Assembly (NCBI RefSeq): GCF_000204055.1
Contig: NW_006768803.1
Span: 222,966-286,965 of the forward strand
Length of the DNA: 64,000 nucleotides
Direction: 5' to 3'
From: Melampsora larici-populina 98AG31
Lineage: Eukaryota; Basidiomycota; Pucciniomycetes; Pucciniales; Melampsoraceae
Shown here: one piece after another, positions 9,945 to 21,255 of the stretch
How positions within the stretch are numbered: position 1 is the stretch's first letter
Layout: the number at the start of each line of letters is the position of its first letter
Notes under the pieces: generated by a model
What the model saw: the letters and a program-made list of their open reading frames with translations, nothing else
Told to the model about the DNA's origin: nothing
Databases searched by the model: none
Translations under genes and position numbers: made by a program

Positions 9945-12571
9945 TCATGTGTATATAGAGTTACACATATCTCCCCAAGAACTGACCGTGTTGCAATTGA
10001 CTCGTTTCGAAGAGCTGGATTCATTTGGTGAGGGTCCTGCCCGCTTACGTGTTCCTGAGCCCTTTGGGGCTCTTGTAGCTTGATTCTTCAACCTTTCTTC
10101 ACGAGCCATAGTTCTCTTCTCGGCCAGACGCTTGCGTTCCTTGGCTTCTCCTTTGATGCGCAACCTTTTGGCATTCGCCAGTGCCGCTTTCTGTGCATCT
10201 GCAAGTTCTTTATCCGCCAACTAGCGCCAGTGCAATTACAGGCGGTCAGCATGATGTCCCAGGGAATGCGTGACCACCTCTCTCACCTTAGCTTCTTTCA
10301 TTGCTAGCTTCTCTGCGGCATCTCTCTTTTTGACCAATTCCGTCCCTTCCACTGAGACCGGCACTTTGGCAGGTCCTTTACGTCTAATGTTCTTACGACG
10401 TTGAACAGCTTGAGCAATAGCATCCGCAGCACCCTCGAACCCTTCTTGCCATTCCACAAAAGAGGCAAAAAGAGTTCGAAATTGGCCTCCAATGATCTCG
10501 CCAGGCAGGAAGATCCCCAGATCGCTAGGATTTTCAATAGTGTCGATATTCATGGCCAGATCCCACGCGAGGGCATCGGAGAAGTAGTCCCATGGGCCGA
10601 CTTCCGAGTCCTTAGGGTAAGAATTGTAAAATGAACCTTCAAAAGCTCCACGCCACTTGGTCACCAGGCTTTTGAGAGGTGAGAAGGACCGGATGTCGTC
10701 CTCCGCCCCACATCTTAGTAGTTCCGGGCGCGATGAGACCTGTGAGTTTGGAGGTGGCAACGGGAGGTCATCCAGCATTTGATTCAGCTCAGGTTCGGTC
10801 CATTGGACGGCTTTGTCGAAATTGTCCACAGTGAGGCCTTTCTGTCCAAGCCAGAGGGCCTCTGCCTCCTCGGGTAGACAATTGCTACAGTCACATGGGG
10901 GCATTTCGGCTTTGAGTTGACGCGACTCCTCTTCTTGTACAACCCAGGCATCAGTTTTTAAAGGTATATAGCTGTGACTTCATTCATTTCATATGTGGTA
11001 TGTTAGTTAAGCAATTCTATATAGGAATTTCCACTGCTGAACCACTCACGCAAGATCCACCGCCAGGGCCACACGCAGGCATACTGGCGTAATGGCCAAA
11101 GCGTCCATACAATCGTCGTCGCTCATCACAGTGGGTGTGTGAAAGTCTTCGATTTGATTTTTCCCATTCGTACAAGTGTTTTCGACTAAGAGGATAGCCA
11201 ACCCGCGACGACCATCACGCCCACATCTTCCCGCCATCTGGGTAAAGTTACATGGGTCGTGTCGGCCTACCACAATCACGCGGCGCACGCGGTGCCAATT
11301 CTGGCCAAGTCCGAGCGCCAGTGTGCAGCACATGACCGCTAGGGCACCGGCTACGTACGCTTCGACTGCTGAGACCTTAGCTCTGGCACCTGTGGTTGCA
11401 TGGTATCGGCGAGCAAACGACGACAGTCCGTTGTTAGCTTCAGCAGGCTGACCACGAGCGGAGTTGATCAGGCGAAGAAATTCCAGTGTAGCGTTCTGAG
11501 TTCCAGCGTAAATCAGCGTAGGTGGTATTTCCTCATTAGATACGAGCGTGTGGTGTGTAAAGACACCTTTCAAGGCCGTTTTCATAGGGCGTTTGAAAGT
11601 TCTTCATATGAAGCGGAGTTCCGGCCTTGTGAGTTTGGCTTGTAAGATATGTATATCTTGAGGCTCAATCTTGAGGTTAGTCAGGATGGCTTGGATAGCT
11701 TGAGGCGTGCATGTCGCCGACATCAGAAGTAGTGGAACCTTCTCAGTTGCGAGAAAGCGTCGTGCCAGATCTCCGTAGCTCGGTCAAAAAGCACCGGTGT
11801 CCTGGATTCTGGCAAAGCTGGCCAGCTTTTTGGCGTGTCCGCTTTTGACCAGGCCCCACATATATATCATATGTGCTTCGTCCACAACCTTGAGAATCAG
11901 ACGTGATTGAAACCTTCGATCAAGGAACATTTTTGAAAATATCGTGTTTGTCAAGGCCACCTCTGGGCTCTGCAACAACCAACATGGGATCAACTCTTGT
12001 CGCAGAAGCACAATCTTGATGAGAACATCCAAACACACACAGCCGACTCACCACATAAATGAAAGTGTATTCACCACTCAATACAGCTTCACATAGTTCT
12101 CGTGTGCAGGTGCCGCCGGTCATATTTACCGCTTTCAGGCTTACATGCGATTTTTCCAATACCTGGCAATTGTGTCCCGTCAATAGCTATTTAACTAGTG
12201 ATAATGATTATAAGCAGTTCACTAACTTGGTCGTCCCCCAGCGAATCCAAGGGGTTCATGCTCAACACGATGGGGGAATCGGCTTCCTCATACATGTGAT
12301 ACAAGAGTTCTGGAATTCGGCTCTTTCCAAATCCTGTTCCGGCGAGTAAAAAGATCGTGCGTCCGTTGATGAGATTTATGACGCTCTCGATTTGTTTGGG
12401 CCGAGCGGGGTAGCCATATGTCTTCTTAAACAGGTCTGCAACTAAGCGCGCTTGGATTTCTTCGCTAACGTTTTGAAACACAGCTTTCAATCGAGGTTTT
12501 TGAATTGCTTGCGTGATCTCATTGTTGCCAAACAGCTGACTTTGAGTTCTGCTTTGACTCCTACGTAGCAT
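9945..12571 (-). pseudogene. RecQ-like helicase gene with two in-frame TGA codons
   Basis: Exons on the minus strand: 12571-12227, 12186-12052, 11969-11050, 10971-10287 and 10220-9945. Read through, they encode about 786 aa. Superfamily 2 RecQ order is clear: Q-like RPKQ, Walker A LLAGTGFGKS, YVSPE (restored by splicing), DEAH in VVDEAHMIYMWG, LLLMSATC (motif III), TLIYAGTQNATLEFL (IV), TLALGLGQN (V), and QMAGRCGRDGR (VI). A Cys cluster CDCSNCLPEE follows and then a Lys/Arg/Ala-rich coiled tail. Two in-frame TGAs, at 11786-11784 (GAF*PSYG) and 11606-11604 (RFI*RTF), sit where Arg fits the family; both are explained by CGA to TGA. The N-terminal Met is uncertain; the frame is open upstream to about 12650. 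Related to fungal telomere-linked and transposon-linked RecQ proteins. Confidence 0.82.
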
Positions 12572-12663
12572 ATCCGGGTTTATGATATTTTGGTAGACCA
12601 AGGGTGAACCGGTCAAAGGCGAATGAGGTGGTATACGATTGACTATGGTGGTGGAATACGAGG

Positions 12664-12671
12664 TGACGTCA
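12664..12671. promoter_or_regulatory. CRE-like octamer upstream of the helicase
   Basis: Perfect palindrome TGACGTCA, the classic CREB/ATF (bZIP) site, about 93 bp upstream of the likely helicase ATG and inside the transposon. A single 8-mer can arise by chance. Confidence 0.3.
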
Positions 12672-12812
12672 AAGTGACTTTGTGGATTTCACTCACGAGG
12701 AGCTAGGGTGGTCGAACTGCAGTTTGATCACCCTAGGTTCTGGGTTTTGTCCCAGAAAGTGGATTTTAGGACACCGCAGTCTTGTACGGCCCTGACTCAT
12801 GCACAAATATGA

Positions 12813-13071
12813 GCCCCGGAGGTTTTGTCAGGATAATTCCTCGGCAAATGCCTCTTTTGAGGAAGGGACTAGACGAGGTTGTCGGCCTCTTCTCAGCGCA
12901 CAAGTTTCATTTTGGGGCGTGAGGAGTTTATAAATAGGAAAAATGGTTTTATAATGTGAGACTGGTTTGGGCTAAATGCCCCGTCAGGTCTCACGCTTGA
13001 ATTTCGACTTTAGCCGTAAGTCCCTCTCTCGGGGAGCGTCTCGCGCGACTGAGAGGGACGGGTTAAGTTTG
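12813..13071 (-). repeat. Right 259-bp terminal inverted repeat
   Basis: Inverse complement of 5252-5510 with no mismatch seen on reading both copies base by base. It ends GGGTTAAGTTTG at 13071 and is followed by the target duplication CATTTGGCG. Confidence 0.9.
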
Positions 13072-13318
13072 CATTTGGCGCTCCACAGCCACCGTATCCA
13101 ACCCTGTATACGGATTATGGTGAGATATGGCTGGCGGAAACAAGGCCGCCACCTCGGGAGGGTTGGGCGCCGGACCTGCCCGATGCCTCTGCGGGGCCAA
13201 GTTTACTGTCATTCAGCGAGGTTTGAAAAGCCCCGGGGCGCGTACCGTCAGCTCTGTGAGAGCTGTCGGGCAGAGTTGGCTGGCCGGGTCCGGTCCGGGT
13301 CACAGCCCTACACCACAG

Positions 13319-15098
13319 TACTTTTGTGCACCAGGATAAAGATATAATCTGATAATTTCCCCCAATGGTTTTGAAAATGAAGATCTCATTTCACTTTCCA
13401 AAACTTCTCATTCCATCATTCTGCTTTCTGGACATGATACAAGGCAAAAATAGCGAAACTCTTTTGTTTCAACTTTTCTTGCCCCATCCACCCTTGCCCC
13501 TTAACACCCAGAGAGCCAACCCAACCAGGAGCCCTGTGGCCTGTTGCCCCCCCAACACACAATGCAACTCAAATGTTTAAGTCTACATAGCAAAGGGTCT
13601 TATGAGCAAAGTACATAGTCTTTTTGTGTAGTAAAGAAAAGATGTACAGCATCAATAGATAAAAGAAATAAATACAAAGGTATATAAATACAATTGCCTC
13701 TGAAATAACTGTTACCCATACACCCAGTGACCCATACTCTTCCTCAACCCATGGTTTTCTGGCTCCATATTTTTTATGGGTGGGGGAAATGAGTCAAAAA
13801 CCCATTACTCTAAAGTGAACCTTGACCCATAGCTTTGTTTTGGAAAAAATGTCAAAAACCACATAGAAGACCCTTGAGAACTGCTTTCGAAGCTCTCCAA
13901 ATCCTTTGACTCCATCAATCCCACACAAATCATCACAAGTTCAATACATCATCACAAATTCAACTTTTCTGCCAACAAAAACAATTCCTACATCTTCAAG
14001 AGCTGGTATCATTGAAGATTCTTCATAAAGATAACACAAGGTCTGTTCCCAAACTCTTAAGTACCACCAATGAGCATGCAAGTGGCCTTGAGACCTGGAC
14101 TCTCAAGGAATTAGTCAAGTGATCAAACAACACAACCACAACACAGATATACCTGCTGCAGAGCACTCCACACTTGAGGTACCTGCTGAACAAGTGTACT
14201 CTGATTTACTCAAGTCTGTACATGTTACATATCACATATCACATCACACACATATATTCTGAAGCAGTCTGAGCATATGGGAGGGCTTGCCATTGAGCTC
14301 TGCAGGTATCTAGTGTAGCACTCTCCAAAACACTATGTAGTTCAGCCCACACTTTTGTCTTTCCTTTCCCAGTCTTCTTCAATATGCAATAAAAGCGCAC
14401 CGCAAGTGTGCCTTGCGTTATGTGAAAAAAACTCTGCAATAACCCATGAATCCATTGGTATGCCTGAAAACCCATGCTTTTGGTTTCCATAAAAAAGGTA
14501 TGGGTTACCTCAGCTTGAGCCTTGAAATGAGAAAATAATTTATGTACAGACTAGATCACGAAATTTTAACGGAAAGAAACTGAAAGAAAAGATTGGTTTA
14601 AAGTTTGTTGATAACTTTTTTGCATTTACTCATTCATTTTTCTCGGTCGACCGACAGATTGCTCACGGTGCTTGTATGCATTCATAATTCGAAGAATCAT
14701 TCAACTTCTTGACCATTCATCCTATGACGTCCTTGTCTCTTTCTCTCATCCCGTTCTGTTGACGTGAGACTTGAGTATATCAAATCAAATCAAATCGGCC
14801 AACGTATTGAGCGGTGTGCGAAAGAAAAAAAGACATTATGAGATATGTACACAAACATCTCGAGGTATCATCAAGTCTTTTAAAGATATTTGAAACCCCG
14901 TTCGTCCACCTCCGATTTATAACACCCTTCTGCGTACCCATCTAAATATCCCTTTCCCTTTATTTACACCGTTTAATCTACCGCAAATTTACACTCCTTT
15001 TTCACGTCATCACATCATCCTCAAGTAGGGATTGTTCGACTCATTGTCCCATCGGTTTCTGACTGCTCGACCAGAGCGCCATCGCGAGCCACATTCCA
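13319..15098. other. Intergenic and protease promoter
   Basis: AT-rich DNA with C-rich patches (for example 13480-13560) and no recognisable gene. A minus-strand ORF at 14239-14490 (83 codons) has a coding-like composition but no family I know. The protease 5' flank is about 14520-15098. Confidence 0.4.
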
Positions 15099-18000
15099 AT
15101 GGCTCCTCACAATCACCTTCTACAATGCGTCTACGTGACGCTTTCTCTCTTTTGTCTGCTCTCTCAGCCCTTCGTGTGTTTGGGGGTCGATATGAACCCC
15201 ATTGAAGAGCTGGAGTACCTCGTGAAATTACAAGATGGCGTGGTGAGTCTTTCAGAACCTTACTTCGTTTCAGCCTAGCAAGCCTCGAGTGACTTGATGT
15301 TGATGAATCTTTCTGACCCAGTCCGTAGACAGTGTTTGTGAAAAATTGAAAGAACAAGACGTCAAACACCAAGTGACAATGAAGATGGACACGAACGACC
15401 TCGTAAACCTTTTCACGATCAAACTCAAGAGTGCTTCAGACGCAGAAGTTCTTAACCAAAACCCCCAGGTCATGGTAAGAGCTCCGGACTGATCAGCTCC
15501 ATATGCACTATTGCGTTGGAGCACGCGTCTTACAATCTGAACTTCTGCTTTATCAGAAAGTACAAGCCGTACAGACCATGAAACGTGCGGATCCAACGAT
15601 GGGCAACACGTTGACTACCCAAGGTGTCAAGCCCACCAATAGCGCCTTTGGACCGCATCGACAGACTCGCGTCGCTGACATGCACAAGTTAGGCCGGTTT
15701 GGACAAGGGATAAAGATAGCTATCATTGATAGCGGTGTTGATTGCTCTCATCCTGCCCTGGGTGGCGGTTTCGGACCAGGAAAGAAAATTTCTTTCGGTG
15801 CTGATCTCGTTGGAGATAACTTTGACGGCCACACGGTGAACAACCCCAATCCCACCCCGTGTACGCCCTGTGGAGTATGTAACTTTTATTCTTTCAGGTG
15901 TCGTTCGTGATAATGACACTTCTGTGTGTTGGTCTCGGCAGATGCATGGCACTCACACAACCGGTATCATTGGTGCCGATGACGTTGGATTCGGCTTCAA
16001 CGGAGTTGCCCCAAATGCTACTCTGGGAATGTACCGTACGTTGATACCAAACACGATGATTGCTTGTCATTGGAGCCGATGCTGATGATAAACTGTCTCG
16101 TTCGTCCTGTCACAGGAGGTGAGCTTGCTACTTTGTGTGACAGTGCCGTGTTGAAACGCTGATTCCACTCGACCACAGTATTTGGATGTGATGGCTCGGC
16201 CGGAACTACTGATGCTCTAACGGCCAAGGCGTTGCTTCAAGCCTACAAGGATGGAGGTTTGTGCTCATCATATCTTTCCGCGTCGTTAACCTAGCTGATG
16301 CGGATGTTTGGTGCGTGCAGCTCAAATCATATCTGGATCCTTGGGAGGTATTGGGGGTTGGTCCACAGGTGATATCCTCAGTGATACCGTCGATGCTCTT
16401 GCCGCCAAAGGAGTCATCGTCGTTCTCGCTGTCGGAAACGAAGGAAATGTGAGGCAACCGACACTTATTTCCATTCAAAGAAGCATATTTCTCTGACTCC
16501 CCCCGTCACATCGTCTCCCTGCGCTCGTATCGCATCCATAGGAAGGTGTATTCTATACAGAAACTCCAGCTGCATCTCCCTCCGTGATCTCGACAGGCTG
16601 GGTACAATCATCCACTACAGTCATGACCACCTTCGTGGCCTCCAACAATAAGGAGATGTCTTACCACTCTGCCTCTCGGATCAATGGAACTAATCTTAAG
16701 GTCTGGTTCAATCCTAATATTGGGCCGGAAGGTGATGCTTGTTCGCCCCCGGGGCCAGAAAGCCTTGATTTATCAAATGTAGTTGTGTTGATCAAAAGAG
16801 GGTTGGTTGTGACCTCTCAATACCATGTATTTATTGGCTTATTCGTTGACGATTGATTTCGGTTTGCATGACGTCAGTGTTTGTACCTTCATAACCAAGT
16901 TACAAAACGTCAGAAAGCGTGGCGCGCGCCGTGTGTTGATATACATGGTCAGCAGTTTATTGATGCGCAAATAGCTGATGGTGCTGAATTCAACTGACGT
17001 AGTTTTCTATCAGACCGACGAGAACATAGTAACGCTAGAAGGTAGGTTGCAAGGGATTGATCTTGGTACAATTTCGAATAGCGATGGATTGTACATCATC
17101 CAGCAAGCCCAGCAGGATCCCAATTTCTCACTTAGTTTCCCCGAAAGGCCTCATCTTTTTGGTTAGTGTTTTACTGACGAATTTGAAAGCGCCTACATGG
17201 GAGCTGAACTGTTTCACTTCTTTGTGACGCAGCGCCAGCGTACGACGCCGGACAAGTGAACCCCGCCTCAAACTAGTGAGACCCTAATTCAGCTTGCGTG
17301 AATCCGCTGTCTCGTAGTTGAACTGATTCAGTAAACAATTCTGTCCAGTGGGCCAAGTTTTGACTTCAAGAGCATCCAGCCAAACTTTTGTGCAGTCGGT
17401 GGAAATATGCTATGTGAGCAGAGTTCTTGAATCGCTGGTTATCGACGATAAGTGTGTATTTACTAGTTGACCTTTCTATCAAAGCGACCGTGCCTGTCAA
17501 GGATGGTAGCTACGTAAGTTGTCTAAACGCTGTCTCAGACCTTCGTTCTGCCTCCTGATATCGGTCAGTTATTCTCAGGCGGCAATGAGTGGATCGTCAA
17601 TGGCCACCCCACAGGTTGGCTTTTTCCTTCCTATACTATTGCGGCCAATTTTATCTACTTCTCTGGATTGCAATTGATAGTCTTCTACTCACAGATGGCA
17701 GGTATTGCTGCTCTCGTTCTCAGTACCCGCACCGAAAAACTCAACATCCAACAATTGAGGGCCTTGTTATCCACCACGAGTCAAATGATTGTTACAATCA
17801 ACAGCACTAGCATCCTAGAACGTGAGGTTTTGGTTCTCAGTACTCCGCTAGTCCAACATCTCACATGTACTCAACCATATTTTGTTGCGTATGTCTTTCA
17901 GCTGCAATTCATCAAGGTTCGGGCTTGGTAAATGCTTATTGTGCAGCATACACAAAGACGTTGGTATCAATAGGCTCGATGACTTTGAGGGATTTGGAGC

Positions 18001-19244
18001 ACTTCACAGGAAGACAAGAGTTTACTATCACCAACGTTGGCACCCAGTCATACAGCTATACTATTGAGCACAGACCCGCTCAAACATTAGCCAGCTTTGC
18101 CCCCGGGACTAGCACCCCCTCCGCCAACCCTTTGCCCATCGATGGACATCCCCCTGCTAACATGCAAACCAACCCTCAGACGTTCCAAGTCGCTCCGGGA
18201 CAAACCAAAACAATTGTTGTTCAATTCACCCCACCTCAGGGCTTGGACCAGAAAGTGCTCCCCATCTATTCGGGATATGTTTATCTGGTGTGTGGAAGAT
18301 GGCTTATCATGTTGTTTTCGCCAGCTGACTCGCATACTTGGATGGTTTTGTTAGAAAACTGATTCGGAATGCGAGCGTCACTCCATTCCATATTATGGAG
18401 TTTACGGATCCATGAGGTCTCAGAAGTGTTAGCCATATCCGAATTCATCTTTGTCTGAGAGACACCTTCCTCACGTTATGCGAATTGTCTCTTTTTTAGA
18501 TATCAATTACGGCCCCGACACTGAGCCTTGGACTCAGTATAAACTTCCGCGTGTCTCTAATTCCAACCGTACTACGCCAACGAAGCCCTTCACATTTGCA
18601 GCCGACGACGTGCCATGGATGCGATATAGACTTGACAGTGAGTTTAGCCTCTCTTACCTTATGGTCTTCGGCATCATGAATTCTTACGTGTTACTCTCCA
18701 TTAGTGGGAACCCCGTGGTCACAGCTGGACCTGGCAACCTCAGACTCGATCTTGGGATCACGCGACCTAGCTCCATCGTCGGGTCCGGAGGTGTCTCTTG
18801 ATGCTTACAGAAATATAAAACTCATCGAGAGTACTTTCCGTGGGGTGAAGCTCCTGGGACGTCTTGACAAGTCCAACAACACCTTTGCGAACCGTCCTGC
18901 GTTAGTAATTCATCATCTTTAGTCAACGATCTTATTCTCACATCCTCAACTTCGTTTTCTTCAGGGCAACGGTGACATTTGTACAGCCACTCTCCGGATT
19001 GATGAACCCTTACACTAATTTGACAGCGGCTGTGAATATCCCCGATGGTTCATACAAGATACTGTTACGGTGAGTTCATTTACACTTGGTAGCTCAATTA
19101 TGCGACTCATAGAGGCTGACACATTGGCCTTTCAGTGTCTTATCCATCTTTGGTGACCCGACCAAGCCCGGCGACTATGATGCCTACCTGTCAGACGCGT
19201 TCACAGTGGCCCGTACTGGCGCCCCTACTACCATACCTGCTTAA
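15099..19244 (+). CDS. Secreted subtilisin-like serine protease (S8, Vpr/PA-domain type)
   Basis: 21 exons: 15099-15242, 15322-15474, 15557-15874, 15942-16035, 16116-16118, 16179-16256, 16321-16448, 16542-16801, 16878-16947, 17014-17161, 17233-17275, 17349-17413, 17485-17513, 17579-17614, 17695-17821, 17902-18287, 18355-18416, 18500-18637, 18705-18900, 18965-19069 and 19136-19244, about 896 aa. A signal peptide starts MAPHNHLLQCVYVTLSLFC, followed by an I9-like propeptide. The triad is Asp about 157 (IIDSGVD), His about 207 (HGTHTTG) and Ser about 518 (SGSSMATP). VLAVGNEGN carries the oxyanion Asn. A PA-like insert (KRGVCTFITKLQ, about 390-416) lies between, and C-terminal beta-sandwich (Fn3-like) modules follow SGLVNAY. 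The 3-nt exon GAG restores YRVFGC. The 17/18 junction is out by one base in my model: either a misplaced splice or a frameshift. It is likely an extracellular or wall protease of the fungus. Confidence 0.85.
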
Positions 19245-20118
19245 GACAAGTTGATTGTACACTCTTGCTACATTGTTGCTTGTCGTAATCGTTTTTATAG
19301 TCGTTCATTTTAACTCGCTCCTATTGAAGAAGCCAGTTGTTTATTAAACTTTCTTGTTACATTGAGATGTAATTGATGGATATTTGTTCTGCACAAAACC
19401 CGCCTGGTATCTTACACCGTTAATTTAGTACTCCTAGGAGATGACATGCTAGGTGAGGTGTCTCACTTTTTACAAACTTAACCACTCTCCGTACAGTTTG
19501 TAACTCTCTTCTTCATCGCTGGGAGAGGAAAAGTGCCCTTGCATTGTTGTCCTTTGTCTTGTCAGCCTGCTCTTTTGGTTAACTTGAAAGTTCGTCTTTG
19601 GTATCTCTTGCAACTATCTTGTCGTTTGTTGATTTGATTGTTTTGAAGATCATGTACCCCGTAAAACTTTGAGGAAATCGATTAACATTGATATCCTGCA
19701 AAAGCACAACTCAACCGGGATCGCGTAAAGCAAGCGAAAACACAATAATCGGGTATCTCCTGGTCTTCTGTAGGTATTGTCATTGTTTGGTGTCAGCCAT
19801 TCTTGACTTTGACGGGGTGCTTGGTGTGTTTGAGATCATCAAAGGGTTATCCCAGAAATAATCCAACCACAAATATGGCCAAGAATGACAAAGTCTGAAG
19901 ATCATTGCCGTTGCCTCCTCTTCCGTAAACACCTGAAATGTTGAAATGCTAGGGTGTCTATGCCCTTGTTGCAGCTGAAGATCAAGTTTAAAACATTGGA
20001 AATTATTCACCAGAGGGGTTGGAAGGATTCTATTGAAGTTTGTGGATAATGATGAGATTCCAGACTGTCCCAATCTCAATCCTTGGTGAACCAAGAGTGT
20101 ACAGGTCCTGGACTCAAG
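19245..20118. other. Intergenic, no gene seen
   Basis: 3' flank of the protease and AT-rich spacer. Nothing coding is convincing; the minus-strand ORF at 19780-20094 lacks any recognisable feature. Confidence 0.4.
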
Positions 20119-20138
20119 TACACCAGGGGGTAAACCTA

Positions 20139-20175
20139 CGGCAAGAAAACGGTTTTCGAAACCGTTTTCTTGCCG
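20139..20175. repeat. 17-nt-arm palindrome, 3-nt loop
   Basis: Perfect inverted repeat starting CGGCAAGAAAACGG with arms 20139-20155 and 20159-20175, at the left end of the MITE. Confidence 0.9.
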
Positions 20176-21028
20176 TCACGGTTTTAAACTACTTGTGTCG
20201 TTTCTGAGACGATTTCAGATGGGACCGCACGAATGCGGTTCCCATCACCATTTTTGGCGGTGCAAGCAAACCGCCTTGGTGACCCCTGAACACGGTCCCT
20301 GGGACGTTCTGAGGTACGGCGTAGAGTTTGCAAAAAGGGGATCAGGCAGCGAGACTTGAACACAAGCTCAAAAACAAGCAAGGGCAACACCCGAGTCTTT
20401 TGCCTCTACACCATAATGGACATATTGTTCACAGATGGGAATGCAATTCATAACAACTCGCCAAACTGACATGACACCATGAGGATGAGGACGAGGAATT
20501 GACAAAAGAAACTCCAAGCTATCTTCCGTTATGATAAGCGAATTGGGAGAAACCGTTGTATTTCAGATACAAGTCGTGTTGTCAACAAATCCTTGGATCT
20601 TGTAACATCAAACAATTCAAAACCTTCTCGAGTTGTTTTAGTTCAAGTTAGATATCTGAAGATCTTGGGTACCATCTTCATTCGGTTTAGGATACAATAA
20701 TCCAGTTCCGTTTAGACGATGCTCACATGGTCTAAAGCTCACCAAAACCTTTTTGAAAGCGCAAGTGAGTTGATCAAATTTACATTGGGTCTTCTTTTCT
20801 CTAGAGTTGTCAGAGCAGTTAAAGGTAGAATGAGACTTCAAGAGGATCAAAGGACGAGTGATAGGTTCCATGCTTCTCAAAAAGATGGGTGTAGAAGATG
20901 AGAAGGACATTGGTTGAGTCCATTAACCATTTCGATTTGATAGGTGTTCGAAAAGTATGTAAGGAGGTAGGATTATCAGAAATAGAATAACCAAAAGTAA
21001 TGAGAAGAAAAGAAGAAGACTATGTATG

Positions 21029-21056
21029 TTCGACACCGATTGCAATCGGTGTCGAA
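21029..21056. repeat. 28-nt perfect palindrome
   Basis: Arms TTCGACACCGATTG and its exact complement with no loop, near the right end of the MITE. Such a site would extrude as a cruciform and mirrors the left-end palindrome in position. Confidence 0.9.
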
Positions 21057-21255
21057 CAAACCGCTTCACCACCGCCTCAGCAGCCGTTCTCAAACGGTTG
21101 CTGACATGCAGCTCGTTCCAGAAGCGGTGGTGGAACGGTGTCCAAAACGGTTTCGGCGAAACCGGTTCCACACCTTCCTGGGTGGTTCTGGTGACGAAAC
21201 CTTTGAAATCGTCACAGGAACCGGCCGAGGCCGAGGACCATTACCCCCTGGTGTA

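Larger units (their letters stand above)
5252..13071. mobile_element. 7.8-kb TIR DNA transposon carrying DUF6589 and RecQ-like genes
   Basis: A complete-looking DNA transposon, CAAACTTAACCC...GGGTTAAGTTTG. It has 259-bp terminal inverted repeats (5252-5510 and 12813-13071) that I read as identical, and a 9-bp target duplication CATTTGGCG (5243-5251 and 13072-13080). Removing the element and one duplication copy restores the inner arm of the surrounding hAT-like element. A related single-copy, uninterrupted version of that site (CGCCAATTG) lies in the other arm near 4531-4539. Cargo: a small minus-strand gene (5939-6530), a DUF6589-type gene (6965-9889, plus) and a RecQ-like helicase (12571-9945, minus). 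No hAT, Mutator, CACTA, Tc1 or KDZ transposase motif was recognised. Identical TIRs imply a recent insertion. The superfamily is unassigned. Confidence 0.88.
4339..13310. mobile_element. hAT-like element (outer), split by a 7.8-kb insertion
   Basis: The outer ends are TAGGGCTGTGACCCGG at 4339 and its exact inverse complement ending at 13310. They are flanked by the 8-bp direct duplication CACCACAG (4331-4338 and 13311-13318). An 8-bp duplication with a TAGGG-type terminus is characteristic of hAT elements. Without the nested insertion and one copy of its target duplication the element is about 1.14 kb and non-autonomous. It has internal inverted arms: about 4517-4610 is repeated in inverted orientation in 5130-5251 plus 13081-13110. 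No transposase frame belongs to it. The short GC-rich ORFs at 4225-4515 and 12976-13347 overlap these arms and are not supported as genes. Confidence 0.75.
20121..21253. mobile_element. Palindrome-rich MITE with TA duplication
   Basis: The ends are inverted, CACCAGGGGGTAA at 20121-20133 and TTACCCCCTGGTG at 21241-21253, flanked by TA at both sides (20119-20120, 21254-21255). Both ends carry strong palindromes and GC-rich subterminal sequence, while the middle (20420-21000) is AT-rich. Length is 1,133 bp. No transposase is present. The minus-strand ORFs (20638-20910) are not recognised. Confidence 0.65.

Noticed and set aside
11784..11786. Frameshift in a T-run of the helicase gene
   Set aside because: Careful rereading shows the downstream motifs are in the same frame; the lesion is a TGA codon, not an indel.
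12976..13347. GC-rich ORFs with Cys pairs (LCESCRAEL) resembling a zinc ribbon
   Set aside because: They cross the transposon end and the hAT-like arm, so they are a composite of repeat ends. No matching full domain.
16948..17013. Apparent frameshift in the protease PA-like domain (HGQQFIDAQIADG in another frame)
   Set aside because: A 66-nt intron with donor GTCAGC, branch-like CTGAC and acceptor TATCAG restores the frame, so no mutation is needed.
20343..20415. tRNA-like stretch on the minus strand (A-box-like TGGTGTAGAGG, B-box-like GTTCAAGTC)
   Set aside because: Stems do not pair convincingly in the T arm or acceptor. At best it is a degenerate tRNA-derived piece inside the MITE.
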